Source: Gardnerella vaginalis
GTDB lineage: Bacteria; Actinomycetota; Actinomycetes; Actinomycetales; Bifidobacteriaceae
NCBI RefSeq assembly: GCF_001563665.1
Contig: NZ_KQ961858.1
Coordinates: forward strand, 36,406 to 81,967
DNA length: 45,562 bases
Direction of reading: 5' to 3'
Notes under the pieces: generated by a model
Told to the model about the DNA's origin: nothing
What the model saw: the letters and a program-made list of their open reading frames with translations, nothing else
Databases searched by the model: none
Shown here: one piece after another, positions 8,954 through 17,227 of the stretch
How positions within the stretch are numbered: the stretch's first letter is position 1
Layout of the letters: each line of letters begins with the position of its first letter
Made by a program: the position numbers and the translations under genes

Positions 8954-11272
8954 TTATTTGTTATCTCGTTTCATAAGGCGCATTTTTTTCTGTAATTTAG
9001 CAATAAGAGATGGGAAAGCTATCTTCTTTGCTGTTTTTACGATTTTTTCTCCGACTAAGTAACGTGCAGAAGTGCGTATATCGGAAATTTCATGTTTATA
9101 ATTTTCGCTTGCGCGTTCAAAGTCAAACATGCGCTCTTTAAGCCATAAAATTCTAGAATCTTTATTCAATCGAATCTTCTGGAATTCGTTATATGCTTCT
9201 TCATTGTAGAAATATGTAGGTAAATTGTCTTTTTCGCAATTGCTTACAATATTTGCTACAACCTGTAATTTTTCTTCAATGAACTTTTCCAAAGATTCAG
9301 GCGTTTGACGCATATGACAATCGCGTATGAAACTTGTCATCAAAGCGTTTGCATAGCCTTGTTCGTATGTTTTGAGCAAACCTTTACTCTCTAGCCATTT
9401 ACCTGTTTCAATAACGGAATCAACGTCAAGAGGGAATTCATCTATAGAAATATTTTTTTCAATTGAAAGCCAGAAATTTCGTGGAATTTGTTTATTGTGA
9501 AGATTCTCGAAACCTTCTGCTGCTCCTACGCTAAATCTTCCATATGCATTTTCGTATGCTTTAGCTAAATCGCAATACATAATATTTTGTGCGTCTATTG
9601 CTGCTCTAGAGCTGAAAGTCATAAGTGTTGAAGGTTCATCGTTTATTCCAGCTTCTATGTGTGCATGCTTCAAAAATTCAGTTCTCCAAATTTTCTGCCA
9701 ACCGTAGCTGTAGCAACTATTTATAACAAGATCTGCAATGTCTTTAGGATTATAAGGTCCATAAGACGTATCTTTTACAGTGTTTTCATTGTCGATTGGC
9801 TTAATGAAGTTTTCTCTAGAAAGCTCAATGTTTTTCTTAGTATCTTGCTTGAATGTGCAATCAATCAAATAATCTGTGTGTAAATTCGTATTATTGAAGA
9901 ACGCTAAATCTATTGGCTTATTGTTGTCACCCGAGCACTTTTCAATATTCTCTAAAGCTTGATTTAGAACGATTTCATTGATGATATAACTCGATGGCAT
10001 GAAAATCGTATATTTTCCATTAGCGCGTTCAATTGCTTGCTTAAGAATATCATTTATATTTTCATTATCTTCATGTTGCTGAATAGTGAAACGTTTATTG
10101 TTTTCAGTGAATTTTTTAGCAATAGCGATTGTGCTGTCGTTTGAATTATTGTCAACAATAATAAATTCGCAAGGAATATCTTGTATTGATTCGCAAGCTT
10201 TTAGTGAGTCAACAATCCAAGAATGAGCATTATGCGTAAATATTATTATAGAAAGTTTAGGTTTATCTTGTGCTTTTTGTTTCTTTACTTCATATGACGA
10301 TCCTAAGAAATCCATGTAATAATCCATGAATTTTGGCTGTAAACGGAAAGCCATAAGGAATACTTCTTTTGAATCCATAGAGCTAAAAACTTCATGGATT
10401 AGATTACGAATTTCAGGATTTTTATCGTCAAAGCCAAATTCTGTAATAAGCGAGTTTACGTAATCAAATTCTCTAGAATAGAATGCTTGTAAAACTCCTC
10501 GTGAAAGTTTTTGCGTGTTAAGGAATTCTCGCATGTCCCGCAATCTGTCGAATGGCAGATGGAAATCTTTTAACAAGCTTGAAGCATTAGGATTAGTTTG
10601 CCTGTAGTAGTAGTACTTTCCAGGATTCCAACAAATCTTATTTGCTAGAACTAAAGTTTGAGCAAAGAAAGGATTGTCTGTCCAACCTGCTCCAGGAATT
10701 GGCTTAAAGCGTATTACTTTGTTGTCTTTATTATCTCCATTAAGAAAGTCTTTTCTATAAATTGCTGACCATATAGAAGGATGATGATAGAAAGGTTCAG
10801 CAAATTCATTCAGATTGAAGATTACTCTATTTTTAGGCATGAAATAGCACAAATTAGGCGTTTCTACAGCGTCTTTATATCCATCTTTTCCATCGTAAAA
10901 AAGCCAATATCCGCCTTTGATGACGTCAATTTTTTCGTGTGAAAGTTGAGTGTTGCTTAATAATCTTTCATACATGTGTGGGTCAATAAAATCATCAGGC
11001 TCAATAATGCTAATCCATTCGCCTTTAGCTTTTTCTAAGCCTCTGTTACAAGTAGCTCCGTATCCTTCATTAGATTTTTCGATTACTACGAATCTGCTAT
11101 CTTTTTGCGCAAAAGATTTCATTATATCTATAGATCCGTCTTTGCTCCCATCAGAGAACATAAGGCATTCCCAATCAGTGAAAGTTTGATTTTGAATAGA
11201 CTCTAAGCATTGTTGTAAAAATGCTTCAACGTTATATATAGGAACAATAATTGATACTTTTGGCATACACAT
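8954..11272 (-). CDS. Two-domain GT2 family glycosyltransferase
   Basis: A 772-residue protein with two GT-A domains in tandem. The first opens with VSIIVPIYNVEAFLQQCLES (residues 6-25) and has FSDGSKDGS (39-47) and EPDDFID (91-97). The second opens with LSIIIFTHNAHSW (340-352) and has IVDNNSNDST (372-381). In the second domain the expected DxD is not obvious; the corresponding stretch reads TIFMPSSY. That domain may therefore be non-catalytic or divergent. The C-terminus (RLMKRDNK) is basic and could touch the membrane. ATG at 11272 or the Met two codons later are equally plausible. It stands alone on its strand between licD and the ABC exporter. A role in building the same polymer is inferred from position. 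Confidence 0.8.
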   Translation of the reverse strand: MCMPKVSIIVPIYNVEAFLQQCLESIQNQTFTDWECLMFSDGSKDGSIDIMKSFAQKDSRFVVIEKSNEGYGATCNRGLEKAKGEWISIIEPDDFIDPHMYERLLSNTQLSHEKIDVIKGGYWLFYDGKDGYKDAVETPNLCYFMPKNRVIFNLNEFAEPFYHHPSIWSAIYRKDFLNGDNKDNKVIRFKPIPGAGWTDNPFFAQTLVLANKICWNPGKYYYYRQTNPNASSLLKDFHLPFDRLRDMREFLNTQKLSRGVLQAFYSREFDYVNSLITEFGFDDKNPEIRNLIHEVFSSMDSKEVFLMAFRLQPKFMDYYMDFLGSSYEVKKQKAQDKPKLSIIIFTHNAHSWIVDSLKACESIQDIPCEFIIVDNNSNDSTIAIAKKFTENNKRFTIQQHEDNENINDILKQAIERANGKYTIFMPSSYIINEIVLNQALENIEKCSGDNNKPIDLAFFNNTNLHTDYLIDCTFKQDTKKNIELSRENFIKPIDNENTVKDTSYGPYNPKDIADLVINSCYSYGWQKIWRTEFLKHAHIEAGINDEPSTLMTFSSRAAIDAQNIMYCDLAKAYENAYGRFSVGAAEGFENLHNKQIPRNFWLSIEKNISIDEFPLDVDSVIETGKWLESKGLLKTYEQGYANALMTSFIRDCHMRQTPESLEKFIEEKLQVVANIVSNCEKDNLPTYFYNEEAYNEFQKIRLNKDSRILWLKERMFDFERASENYKHEISDIRTSARYLVGEKIVKTAKKIAFPSLIAKLQKKMRLMKRDNK

Positions 11273-11318
11273 GATGTTAGCATATGTGCTTTATGTGTAA
11301 ATTTGTAAATTTATATTT

Positions 11319-11413
11319 GAGTATTCACTTACAATGTAGTCGCAAGTATTTGTTTGCATTCTAGTTGCGAGTCTTCATTTACAATTGAGTATTCACTTAC
11401 ATTCTAGTCTCAA
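11319..11413. repeat. Imperfect 27-bp direct repeats in divergent promoter region
   Basis: GAGTATTCACTTACA-type units at 11319-11345 and 11387-11413 match at 24 of 27 positions, with weaker copies between them (around 11367 and 11414). The array fills most of the gap between the GT2 gene and the ABC permease, so it overlaps any promoter there. Confidence 0.75.
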
Positions 11414-11440
11414 GCGTTCAATTACAATCTAGCTGATAAT

Positions 11441-12286
11441 ATGAGTATCGTGAAAAATCTAATAGATCATTGTCGTAAAAAATACTCTTACGCTAACATT
11501 GTTCTTCGCGGTTTAGTGAAAACTGATTTTAAGTTGCGCTATCAAGGATCTTTCTTAGGTGTAGCTTGGTCTGCTTTGAAACCGTTATTGATGTTTTGTG
11601 TAATGTATCTTATTTTTGGCAAGTTTTTGCGTATGACTGATGGCACTCCTACTTATCCGGTTGTGCTTCTTTTAGGTATTAGCGCATGGCAATTTGTTCA
11701 AGAATCTACGTCTATTGGATTGCGTTCTTTAGTTGATCGTGGTGACTTACTTCGTAAGATTCATTTTCCTAACTACATTGTAGTGGTTTCTGCAACTGTT
11801 GGATCTTTAATAAGTTTCTTAATTAACTTAGTAGTCGTACTTATTTTTGCCATATTTGGCGGTGTTCAATTCACATGGAGAGTAGTGTTATTGCCAATTA
11901 GTTTGGTTCAGCTTTATATGATTGCTATTGGCATTGCTCTTTTAATGTCTACTATGTATGTGTATTTCCGTGATGTTATGCATATTTGGGAAGTTGTACA
12001 GCAGCTACTGTTTTATGGTATGCCTATTATTTATCCGTTAAGCTATGTGATTAACAAGGGCGGTATTTTTGCTGTTCTTGCAAAGCTTGAATTACTAAAT
12101 CCTATTGCGCAATGTATTCAAGATATGAGGCATAATCTTCTTGCTCCGCAAACGCAGCCTACTGTGTGGAATGAATTTGGCTTCTCCTGGATTTCTTTGA
12201 TTCCTATTGTTCTAACAGTGCTTATTTTGTGGCTTGGTATTTATGTCTTTAAGAAAAATAGTCGCGCTTTCGTTGAAGTTATGTGA
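11441..12286 (+). CDS. ABC-2 type polysaccharide export permease (Wzm/TagG-like)
   Basis: A 281-residue membrane protein with about six hydrophobic segments. The N-terminal part (VLRGLVKTDFKLRYQGSFLG then AWSALKPLL) is the standard opening of Wzm/TagG-family permeases, which move lipid-linked polysaccharide or teichoic acid across the membrane. The ATPase partner follows directly. The start at 11441 has no clear ribosome site. The repeat-filled upstream gap may carry its promoter. Confidence 0.88.
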   Translation: MSIVKNLIDHCRKKYSYANIVLRGLVKTDFKLRYQGSFLGVAWSALKPLLMFCVMYLIFGKFLRMTDGTPTYPVVLLLGISAWQFVQESTSIGLRSLVDRGDLLRKIHFPNYIVVVSATVGSLISFLINLVVVLIFAIFGGVQFTWRVVLLPISLVQLYMIAIGIALLMSTMYVYFRDVMHIWEVVQQLLFYGMPIIYPLSYVINKGGIFAVLAKLELLNPIAQCIQDMRHNLLAPQTQPTVWNEFGFSWISLIPIVLTVLILWLGIYVFKKNSRAFVEVM

Positions 12287-12324
12287 TTTATTTAGTTTTA
12301 GAAAGTTTTGGAGAACCGCATATT

Positions 12325-13632
12325 ATGAGTCAGTTGAGTGAAAATAATGAAGTTGTTATGAGTGAAAATAATGAAGTTATCACGAGTAAAAATAATGGTA
12401 ATTCTGACGATGATATAGTTTTATCCGTTAATCATGTGGGTAAATATTTTAAGCTACCAACTGAGCAGGCGACTGGATTAAAACAAGCTTTTATAAATCT
12501 TACTAAAGGCATTAAAGGATATAGGATGCAGCACGTGCTTAAAGATATATCTTTTGATGTTCATCGTGGTGAGTTTTTCGGTATTGTTGGTAGAAATGGT
12601 GGCGGAAAATCAACGCTATTGAAAATTATTTCGCAAATTTACTATCCAAATACTGGAAGTGTTGAAGTAAAAGGTAAGCTTGTGCCATTTATTGAGCTTG
12701 GTGTTGGTTTTAATCCGGAGCTTACTGGACGCGAAAACGTGTATCTTAATGGAGCTTTATTAGGTTTTACTCGCGCGCAAATCGATGAAATGTATGACGA
12801 TATCGTTGAATTTGCTGAGCTTGAAGATTTTATGGATCAAAAGCTAAAGAATTATTCTTCGGGCATGCAAGTTCGTTTAGCGTTTTCTGTTGCTATTAAA
12901 GCGCAAGGAGATATTCTTGTGCTTGATGAAGTTCTAGCAGTAGGGGATGAAGCATTTCAGCGTAAATGCGATGCGTTCTTTAGTGATATTCGCAAAGATC
13001 CTACTAAAACAGTCATTTTAGTTACTCATGATATGAATGCTGTTAAGAGATATTGTACTCGAGCGATGATGATTAGCGATGGTGAAGTTTGCGCAATTGG
13101 GAATACTGAAACCGTAGCAGATAAATATACTTTAGCAAATATTGAAGCTGAGAGAAAAAAGCAGGAAAAATATAATGAGAAAGCTGCTCATGGGCAGTAT
13201 CCGCAAGGTTTGAATGAAAAGTGTCCATTATTAAGAACGTATGCTTTAGAAGACAAGATTTATAGAAGCGATGAGGTTTTCCGCTTTGCAGTTGAATATC
13301 AATATGATGAGCCTGGAGATTTTTATTTGGCTATTGCTCTACACGATATTCGCAGAGGTGGAATCACTTATGATACTGGTTCGAAAGTTTTGAAGATGGA
13401 AAAGCGTGGGCATCAAATTTTGCATTTTGAGATGCCTTTAAACTTGTTTAACAATGGTGAATTTACGTTATTTACATCCTTAAGAACTCCAAGTAAAACT
13501 GATGATTCAAGCACAGATTTACTAGCTGTTGCAGTTGACGCAAACGCTTGCACATTTGTGATTCGAGATAGTCGTAATCGTGATTATGCGCTTTTAAGTG
13601 ACAGAGCTATGACGATTAAGCAAATTTCGTGA
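12325..13632 (+). CDS. Polysaccharide export ABC ATPase with Wzt-like C-terminal domain
   Basis: A 435-residue ATPase. I prefer the ATG at 12325, with GGAGAA nine bases before it, over an upstream GTG at 12283 that overlaps the permease stop. It has Walker A GRNGGGKST (residues 89-97), signature YSSGMQ (177-182) and Walker B ILVLDEVLAVGDE (197-209). Residues from about 290 on form an extra beta-rich domain (SDEVFRFAVEYQYDEPGDFY). It resembles the Wzt C-terminal domain that binds the finished end of an O-antigen chain. That implies export of a completed polymer with a recognised end modification. The N-terminus carries a 24-base tandem repeat (12336-12398) giving SENNEV twice. Confidence 0.87.
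   Translation: MSQLSENNEVVMSENNEVITSKNNGNSDDDIVLSVNHVGKYFKLPTEQATGLKQAFINLTKGIKGYRMQHVLKDISFDVHRGEFFGIVGRNGGGKSTLLKIISQIYYPNTGSVEVKGKLVPFIELGVGFNPELTGRENVYLNGALLGFTRAQIDEMYDDIVEFAELEDFMDQKLKNYSSGMQVRLAFSVAIKAQGDILVLDEVLAVGDEAFQRKCDAFFSDIRKDPTKTVILVTHDMNAVKRYCTRAMMISDGEVCAIGNTETVADKYTLANIEAERKKQEKYNEKAAHGQYPQGLNEKCPLLRTYALEDKIYRSDEVFRFAVEYQYDEPGDFYLAIALHDIRRGGITYDTGSKVLKMEKRGHQILHFEMPLNLFNNGEFTLFTSLRTPSKTDDSSTDLLAVAVDANACTFVIRDSRNRDYALLSDRAMTIKQIS
12336..12398 (+). repeat. 24-bp in-frame tandem repeat at start of ABC ATPase gene
   Basis: About 2.6 copies of a 24-base unit (12336-12359, 12360-12383, 12384-12398) encode repeated SENNEV/SKNNG. A Met at 12358 within the repeat could act as an alternative start. 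Confidence 0.8.
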
Positions 13633-13748
13633 GTGTAATATCGCTTGTTTTTAGCTTTTTCGCGCTAGCGTGGTCTTTTGCTTTTGCAGTGCATAATATG
13701 CGAGAATAATATACGATTAAGCTACTCGTTTTTTATAAAAGTAGAGTT

Positions 13749-15893
13749 TCACTTGTTAGTGTTTCTAAAGATTTTCTCCCATGTATTTACGCTAGCCATA
13801 TCATAAGAGCGGTACGCTTTAGATAGTTTTTTCCATCGTCTAATCATTTTTAGAGATAAAAATACGTCTTTACGCAACATTTTACGAAATAGCTTGCTAT
13901 CTCTTTGGAAAAGATTAACTGTATTTCCATCTGGTGATGTAACAATCGCATTATTAACGCCTATGAATGAAGGCCAAGAAACGTCTTGAGCTGGAATTGC
14001 TACTTCTGGAATAAAATCTTTACTTTGTTTTTCTTTACTTCGTTTTTCATTAGAGAATAATGCTTGTTTTATCGCTTTAATTTGTAGCTTTCGTAAAGCT
14101 TTAGCATTATGTGCAGTGAAAGGTGTTACGTGCTCTCTTAAAACATTATTTCTCAAATTTACATCACTTATTGGCTGAGTGTCTGTAAAGTTTTGTCTTG
14201 CTTTTCTTACTTCGTTAAGCTTTGTTGGCATTGTTTCTATTATGTATTGCGGCCCCATGAGAATATCTTGTAATCCCATGTGATGCAAGTGCATAGCTGA
14301 ATACACGAGTTTCATTCCGCAAGCTAAGTCGCTTCTAAGCATTTCAATCGCAAAACGTAAGCTTGGGCGAGTGCAATGTAAAAGTCCGCAAATCCAACGA
14401 TTGCGTTGGAAGAAGTATTCTTCCCAAGTTCGCGAAGGATCTTTATCGTGCCAAGCTTGATGCCAAACGGCAACTCCTGGCAAACAAATCGTATGGTATC
14501 CGTGTTCAAGTGCTCTAATCGAGTATTCTGTATCGTCAAATTTAATGAAAACTGGAAGTGAAAGTCCGATTTCTTTCATAATTTCAGTCGGAATAAGACT
14601 CATCCACCATCCGTTGTAATCAGTGTCAATTCTTTGATGTCTCTCCGGGCAATCTTGCAAAGTGATAGCAGCGAAATCGTGATTGTAATCTAAGTTATGG
14701 GATGATTTCATCCACACATTATCTCGCGTAAAACGTTCACCTTGAGTGTAAAGTACAGTTCGATTGTCAAGATGAAGCATTCCTCCGCCAATAATTGCAG
14801 GTTTTAGCGTATAGTCTGCAAATTGCAGCGCGCGAAGAATGCATTCAGTTTCACTAATCGCGTCATCATCAAGTAGCATTGTGTAGCTACTTTTTCCAGC
14901 TTTAAGTGTTTCAAACATTCCTCGAGAGAATCCGCCTGATCCTCCTAAATTAGCTTGTTGTATGTATGTGAGTTGATCTTTTAGTTCTTCGCGAGTTTTT
15001 TCAAAATCAGGTTGATTTTTAACTAAATCAGTGCCTTGATCTGTGCAATAAATTGTGTCAAGACGTTCTCGTAATGCTTTATTTGACGCAATCGCTTTTA
15101 ATTGATTATGGCAATAAGAAGGGCGATTGAAAGTTGTTATAGCAATAGAGAAAGTGCTGTTTTGCCTGTTTTCGCAGCTTTGTTTGTTTGCGCTGCTTTT
15201 ATTGTTGCCTTTGTTTCCTTTATTTTGTTTGTTTTCTTTAGGAACGCTCCATGTTGCATTGCTTATATTTAAAGAAGTTGAGTCGCTTGCTTTAGCTTCA
15301 AACCAAAAATAGCCTCCATCTGAAACGCCTTGCATAGGTATTTCATAACTAATTTCGGTTTCATTATTAGATTTCAAAGAAAATTCTTTTATAGGATACG
15401 TAAGACCTCTGCCTGTAGATTTAATTAAAAGAAGTGAACCTTGACCTTTAACTTTTGCATTAAATTTTACTGTTTTTACATCTGTCCAATGTTGCCAATA
15501 ACTTGCAGGGAAAGCATTGAAGAAAGTGCATAAAGATACGTGTTTTCCAGCTTTAACACTGAGCGTTTTGTGATCTATAATGTCACAAACATCGTGTGTT
15601 TCAACATTAGGTAAATGACTGCTTGTATCTGCTAATAATTTTTTAAGTTCAGATATATTTAATTTAGATAAATTTAGAGATTGCAAATTTATTCTTGGAT
15701 CAAGCACATTACGTTGTAAATATGAACGATGCCAAGGTATTACGTACAGTGGCATCGTGATTTCTGCGTCTTTTATTGGATAAACTACTCGATTTACTAC
15801 TTCCCAAAAAGTATTCTCATCTTGCTCATTTTGTTCTTTATTTTCGTATTCTTTTTTATTATCTTTCATATCTGCACGTTCTGCACTAGTCAT
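13749..15893 (-). CDS. GlfT2-like galactofuranosyltransferase (GT2)
   Basis: A 714-residue protein when started at the Met codon at 15893; an open frame extends to 15965 but has no ribosome site. The N-terminal ~220 residues look like the beta-rich domain of GlfT2. A Lys/Asn-rich linker follows (about 220-245). The GT-A domain begins SIAITTFNRPSY and has NLGGSGGFSRG, the metal-binding LLDDDA (342-344) and NGWWMSLIP. The stretch DDTEYSIRALEHGYHTI then AVWHQAWHDKD closely echoes mycobacterial GlfT2. It would extend a galactan from UDP-galactofuranose. The UDP-galactopyranose mutase gene lies divergently next door. The start looks leaderless: a promoter (15901-15929) would begin transcription at about the A of the ATG. 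Confidence 0.86.
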   Translation of the reverse strand: MTSAERADMKDNKKEYENKEQNEQDENTFWEVVNRVVYPIKDAEITMPLYVIPWHRSYLQRNVLDPRINLQSLNLSKLNISELKKLLADTSSHLPNVETHDVCDIIDHKTLSVKAGKHVSLCTFFNAFPASYWQHWTDVKTVKFNAKVKGQGSLLLIKSTGRGLTYPIKEFSLKSNNETEISYEIPMQGVSDGGYFWFEAKASDSTSLNISNATWSVPKENKQNKGNKGNNKSSANKQSCENRQNSTFSIAITTFNRPSYCHNQLKAIASNKALRERLDTIYCTDQGTDLVKNQPDFEKTREELKDQLTYIQQANLGGSGGFSRGMFETLKAGKSSYTMLLDDDAISETECILRALQFADYTLKPAIIGGGMLHLDNRTVLYTQGERFTRDNVWMKSSHNLDYNHDFAAITLQDCPERHQRIDTDYNGWWMSLIPTEIMKEIGLSLPVFIKFDDTEYSIRALEHGYHTICLPGVAVWHQAWHDKDPSRTWEEYFFQRNRWICGLLHCTRPSLRFAIEMLRSDLACGMKLVYSAMHLHHMGLQDILMGPQYIIETMPTKLNEVRKARQNFTDTQPISDVNLRNNVLREHVTPFTAHNAKALRKLQIKAIKQALFSNEKRSKEKQSKDFIPEVAIPAQDVSWPSFIGVNNAIVTSPDGNTVNLFQRDSKLFRKMLRKDVFLSLKMIRRWKKLSKAYRSYDMASVNTWEKIFRNTNK

Positions 15894-15900
15894 AGTGACT

Positions 15901-15929
15901 ATTATATATACGCTTAAGCCTATTCTTAA
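15901..15929 (-). promoter_or_regulatory. Promoter of galactofuranosyltransferase gene, leaderless geometry
   Basis: Read on the minus strand: TTAAGA (15924-15929), 17-base spacer, TATAAT (15901-15906), then seven bases to the ATG at 15893. Transcription would begin at or next to the start codon, so the mRNA would lack a ribosome site, as is common in actinobacteria. Confidence 0.55.
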
Positions 15930-16009
15930 AGTGTATTGTGCTTGAATGAATTGAGTTGGATTCATGATTTTGAGTGCCGCTAAGAACTGTACGCATGAAA
16001 GGTAATATT

Positions 16010-17221
16010 ATGATGGAATCAGCAGCTTACCCAGATTTAGTTGTTGTTGGAGCAGGTTTATTTGGTTTAACTGTAGCTCAGCAGGCGGCGGAAAAAGCAG
16101 GCGCTCGCGTTGAAATTATTGATGTGCGCAATCATATTGGCGGAAACGCTTACTCTTATTTTGATGAGCGTACAGGAATTGAAATTCATAAATATGGAGC
16201 GCACCTTTTCCATACAAGTAATAAGCGTGTGTGGGATTATGTGAATCGTTTCACAAGTTTTACTAATTATGTGCATCGCGTGTATGCAACGCACGATGGG
16301 GAAGTTTACCCATTGCCAATCAACTTAGGTACAATCAATCAATTCTTCCATGCGCATTACACGCCTGAAGAAGCAAAAGCTTTGATTGAAAGTCAAGCAG
16401 GAGAGCTTGCTGGAAAAGATCCTCAGAATTTAAACGATAAAGGCATTAGCTTAATTGGCCGTCCACTTTATGAAGCGTTTATTAAAAATTACACAGCAAA
16501 GCAATGGCAGACTGATCCTTCTGAGTTGCCTGCTGGAATTATTAAGCGTTTGCCTGTGCGTTTTAATTATAATAATCGTTATTTTAAGGATACTTGGGAG
16601 GGTTTGCCTAAGGACGGTTATACTGCTTGGATGCAACGTATGATTGACAATCCTCTTATTCACGTTTCTCTTGGAGTTGACTTCTTTGATGAATCTCAAC
16701 CGTTCAATAAGCGTTCTTTGGCTCAAGCTGGAATTCCTGTTGTTTACACAGGTCCAGTGGATCGTTATTTTGACTACAAGCTTGGCGAGTTGAAGTGGCG
16801 TACTGTTGACTTTAAGGAAGTTAGGTATCGTGAGAGTGATCATTTTGGTTGCCCTGTTATGAATTATTCAGATTCTGACGTTCCTTTTACTCGCGCGATT
16901 GAGTTTAAGAACTTTAATCCTGAGCGTCAAGAAGTTGATGATTCTGCAAGTTTTGAGCCAGGTAAAACTGTTAAGGCTTGTGAAACTGTTGTGTGGCAAG
17001 AATATTCTCGTTCTGCAACTCGCGATGATGAGCCATATTACCCTGTGAATACTGATGCAGATAAAGCTTTGTATGCTCGTTATGCTGAGCTTGCTGCTCA
17101 AGAGCCTAGAACTGTTTTTGGCGGACGTTTAGGTACTTACAGTTATTACGATATGCACAATGTGATTGATATGGCTTTGCGTGCGTATGAATCTCAAGTT
17201 TCACCTCTTTTAGGGAAGTGA
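16010..17221 (+). CDS. glf: UDP-galactopyranose mutase
   Basis: A 403-residue flavoenzyme that converts UDP-galactopyranose to UDP-galactofuranose. The FAD-binding fold opens with DLVVVGAGLFGLTVAQQ, followed by RNHIGGNAYSYFDE and KYGAHLFHTSN. Later conserved blocks include AKQWQTDPSELP, RLPVRFNYNNRYF, and the C-terminal GGRLGTYSYYDMHNVI. The ATG at 16010 (or the next codon) is chosen because AAGGT lies about seven bases before it; the open frame reaches back to 15974 without a ribosome site. It directly precedes an rmlB-like gene (6-base gap) and is divergent from the GlfT2-like gene, which would use its product. Confidence 0.95.
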   Translation: MMESAAYPDLVVVGAGLFGLTVAQQAAEKAGARVEIIDVRNHIGGNAYSYFDERTGIEIHKYGAHLFHTSNKRVWDYVNRFTSFTNYVHRVYATHDGEVYPLPINLGTINQFFHAHYTPEEAKALIESQAGELAGKDPQNLNDKGISLIGRPLYEAFIKNYTAKQWQTDPSELPAGIIKRLPVRFNYNNRYFKDTWEGLPKDGYTAWMQRMIDNPLIHVSLGVDFFDESQPFNKRSLAQAGIPVVYTGPVDRYFDYKLGELKWRTVDFKEVRYRESDHFGCPVMNYSDSDVPFTRAIEFKNFNPERQEVDDSASFEPGKTVKACETVVWQEYSRSATRDDEPYYPVNTDADKALYARYAELAAQEPRTVFGGRLGTYSYYDMHNVIDMALRAYESQVSPLLGK

Positions 17222-17227
17222 TTAGTT

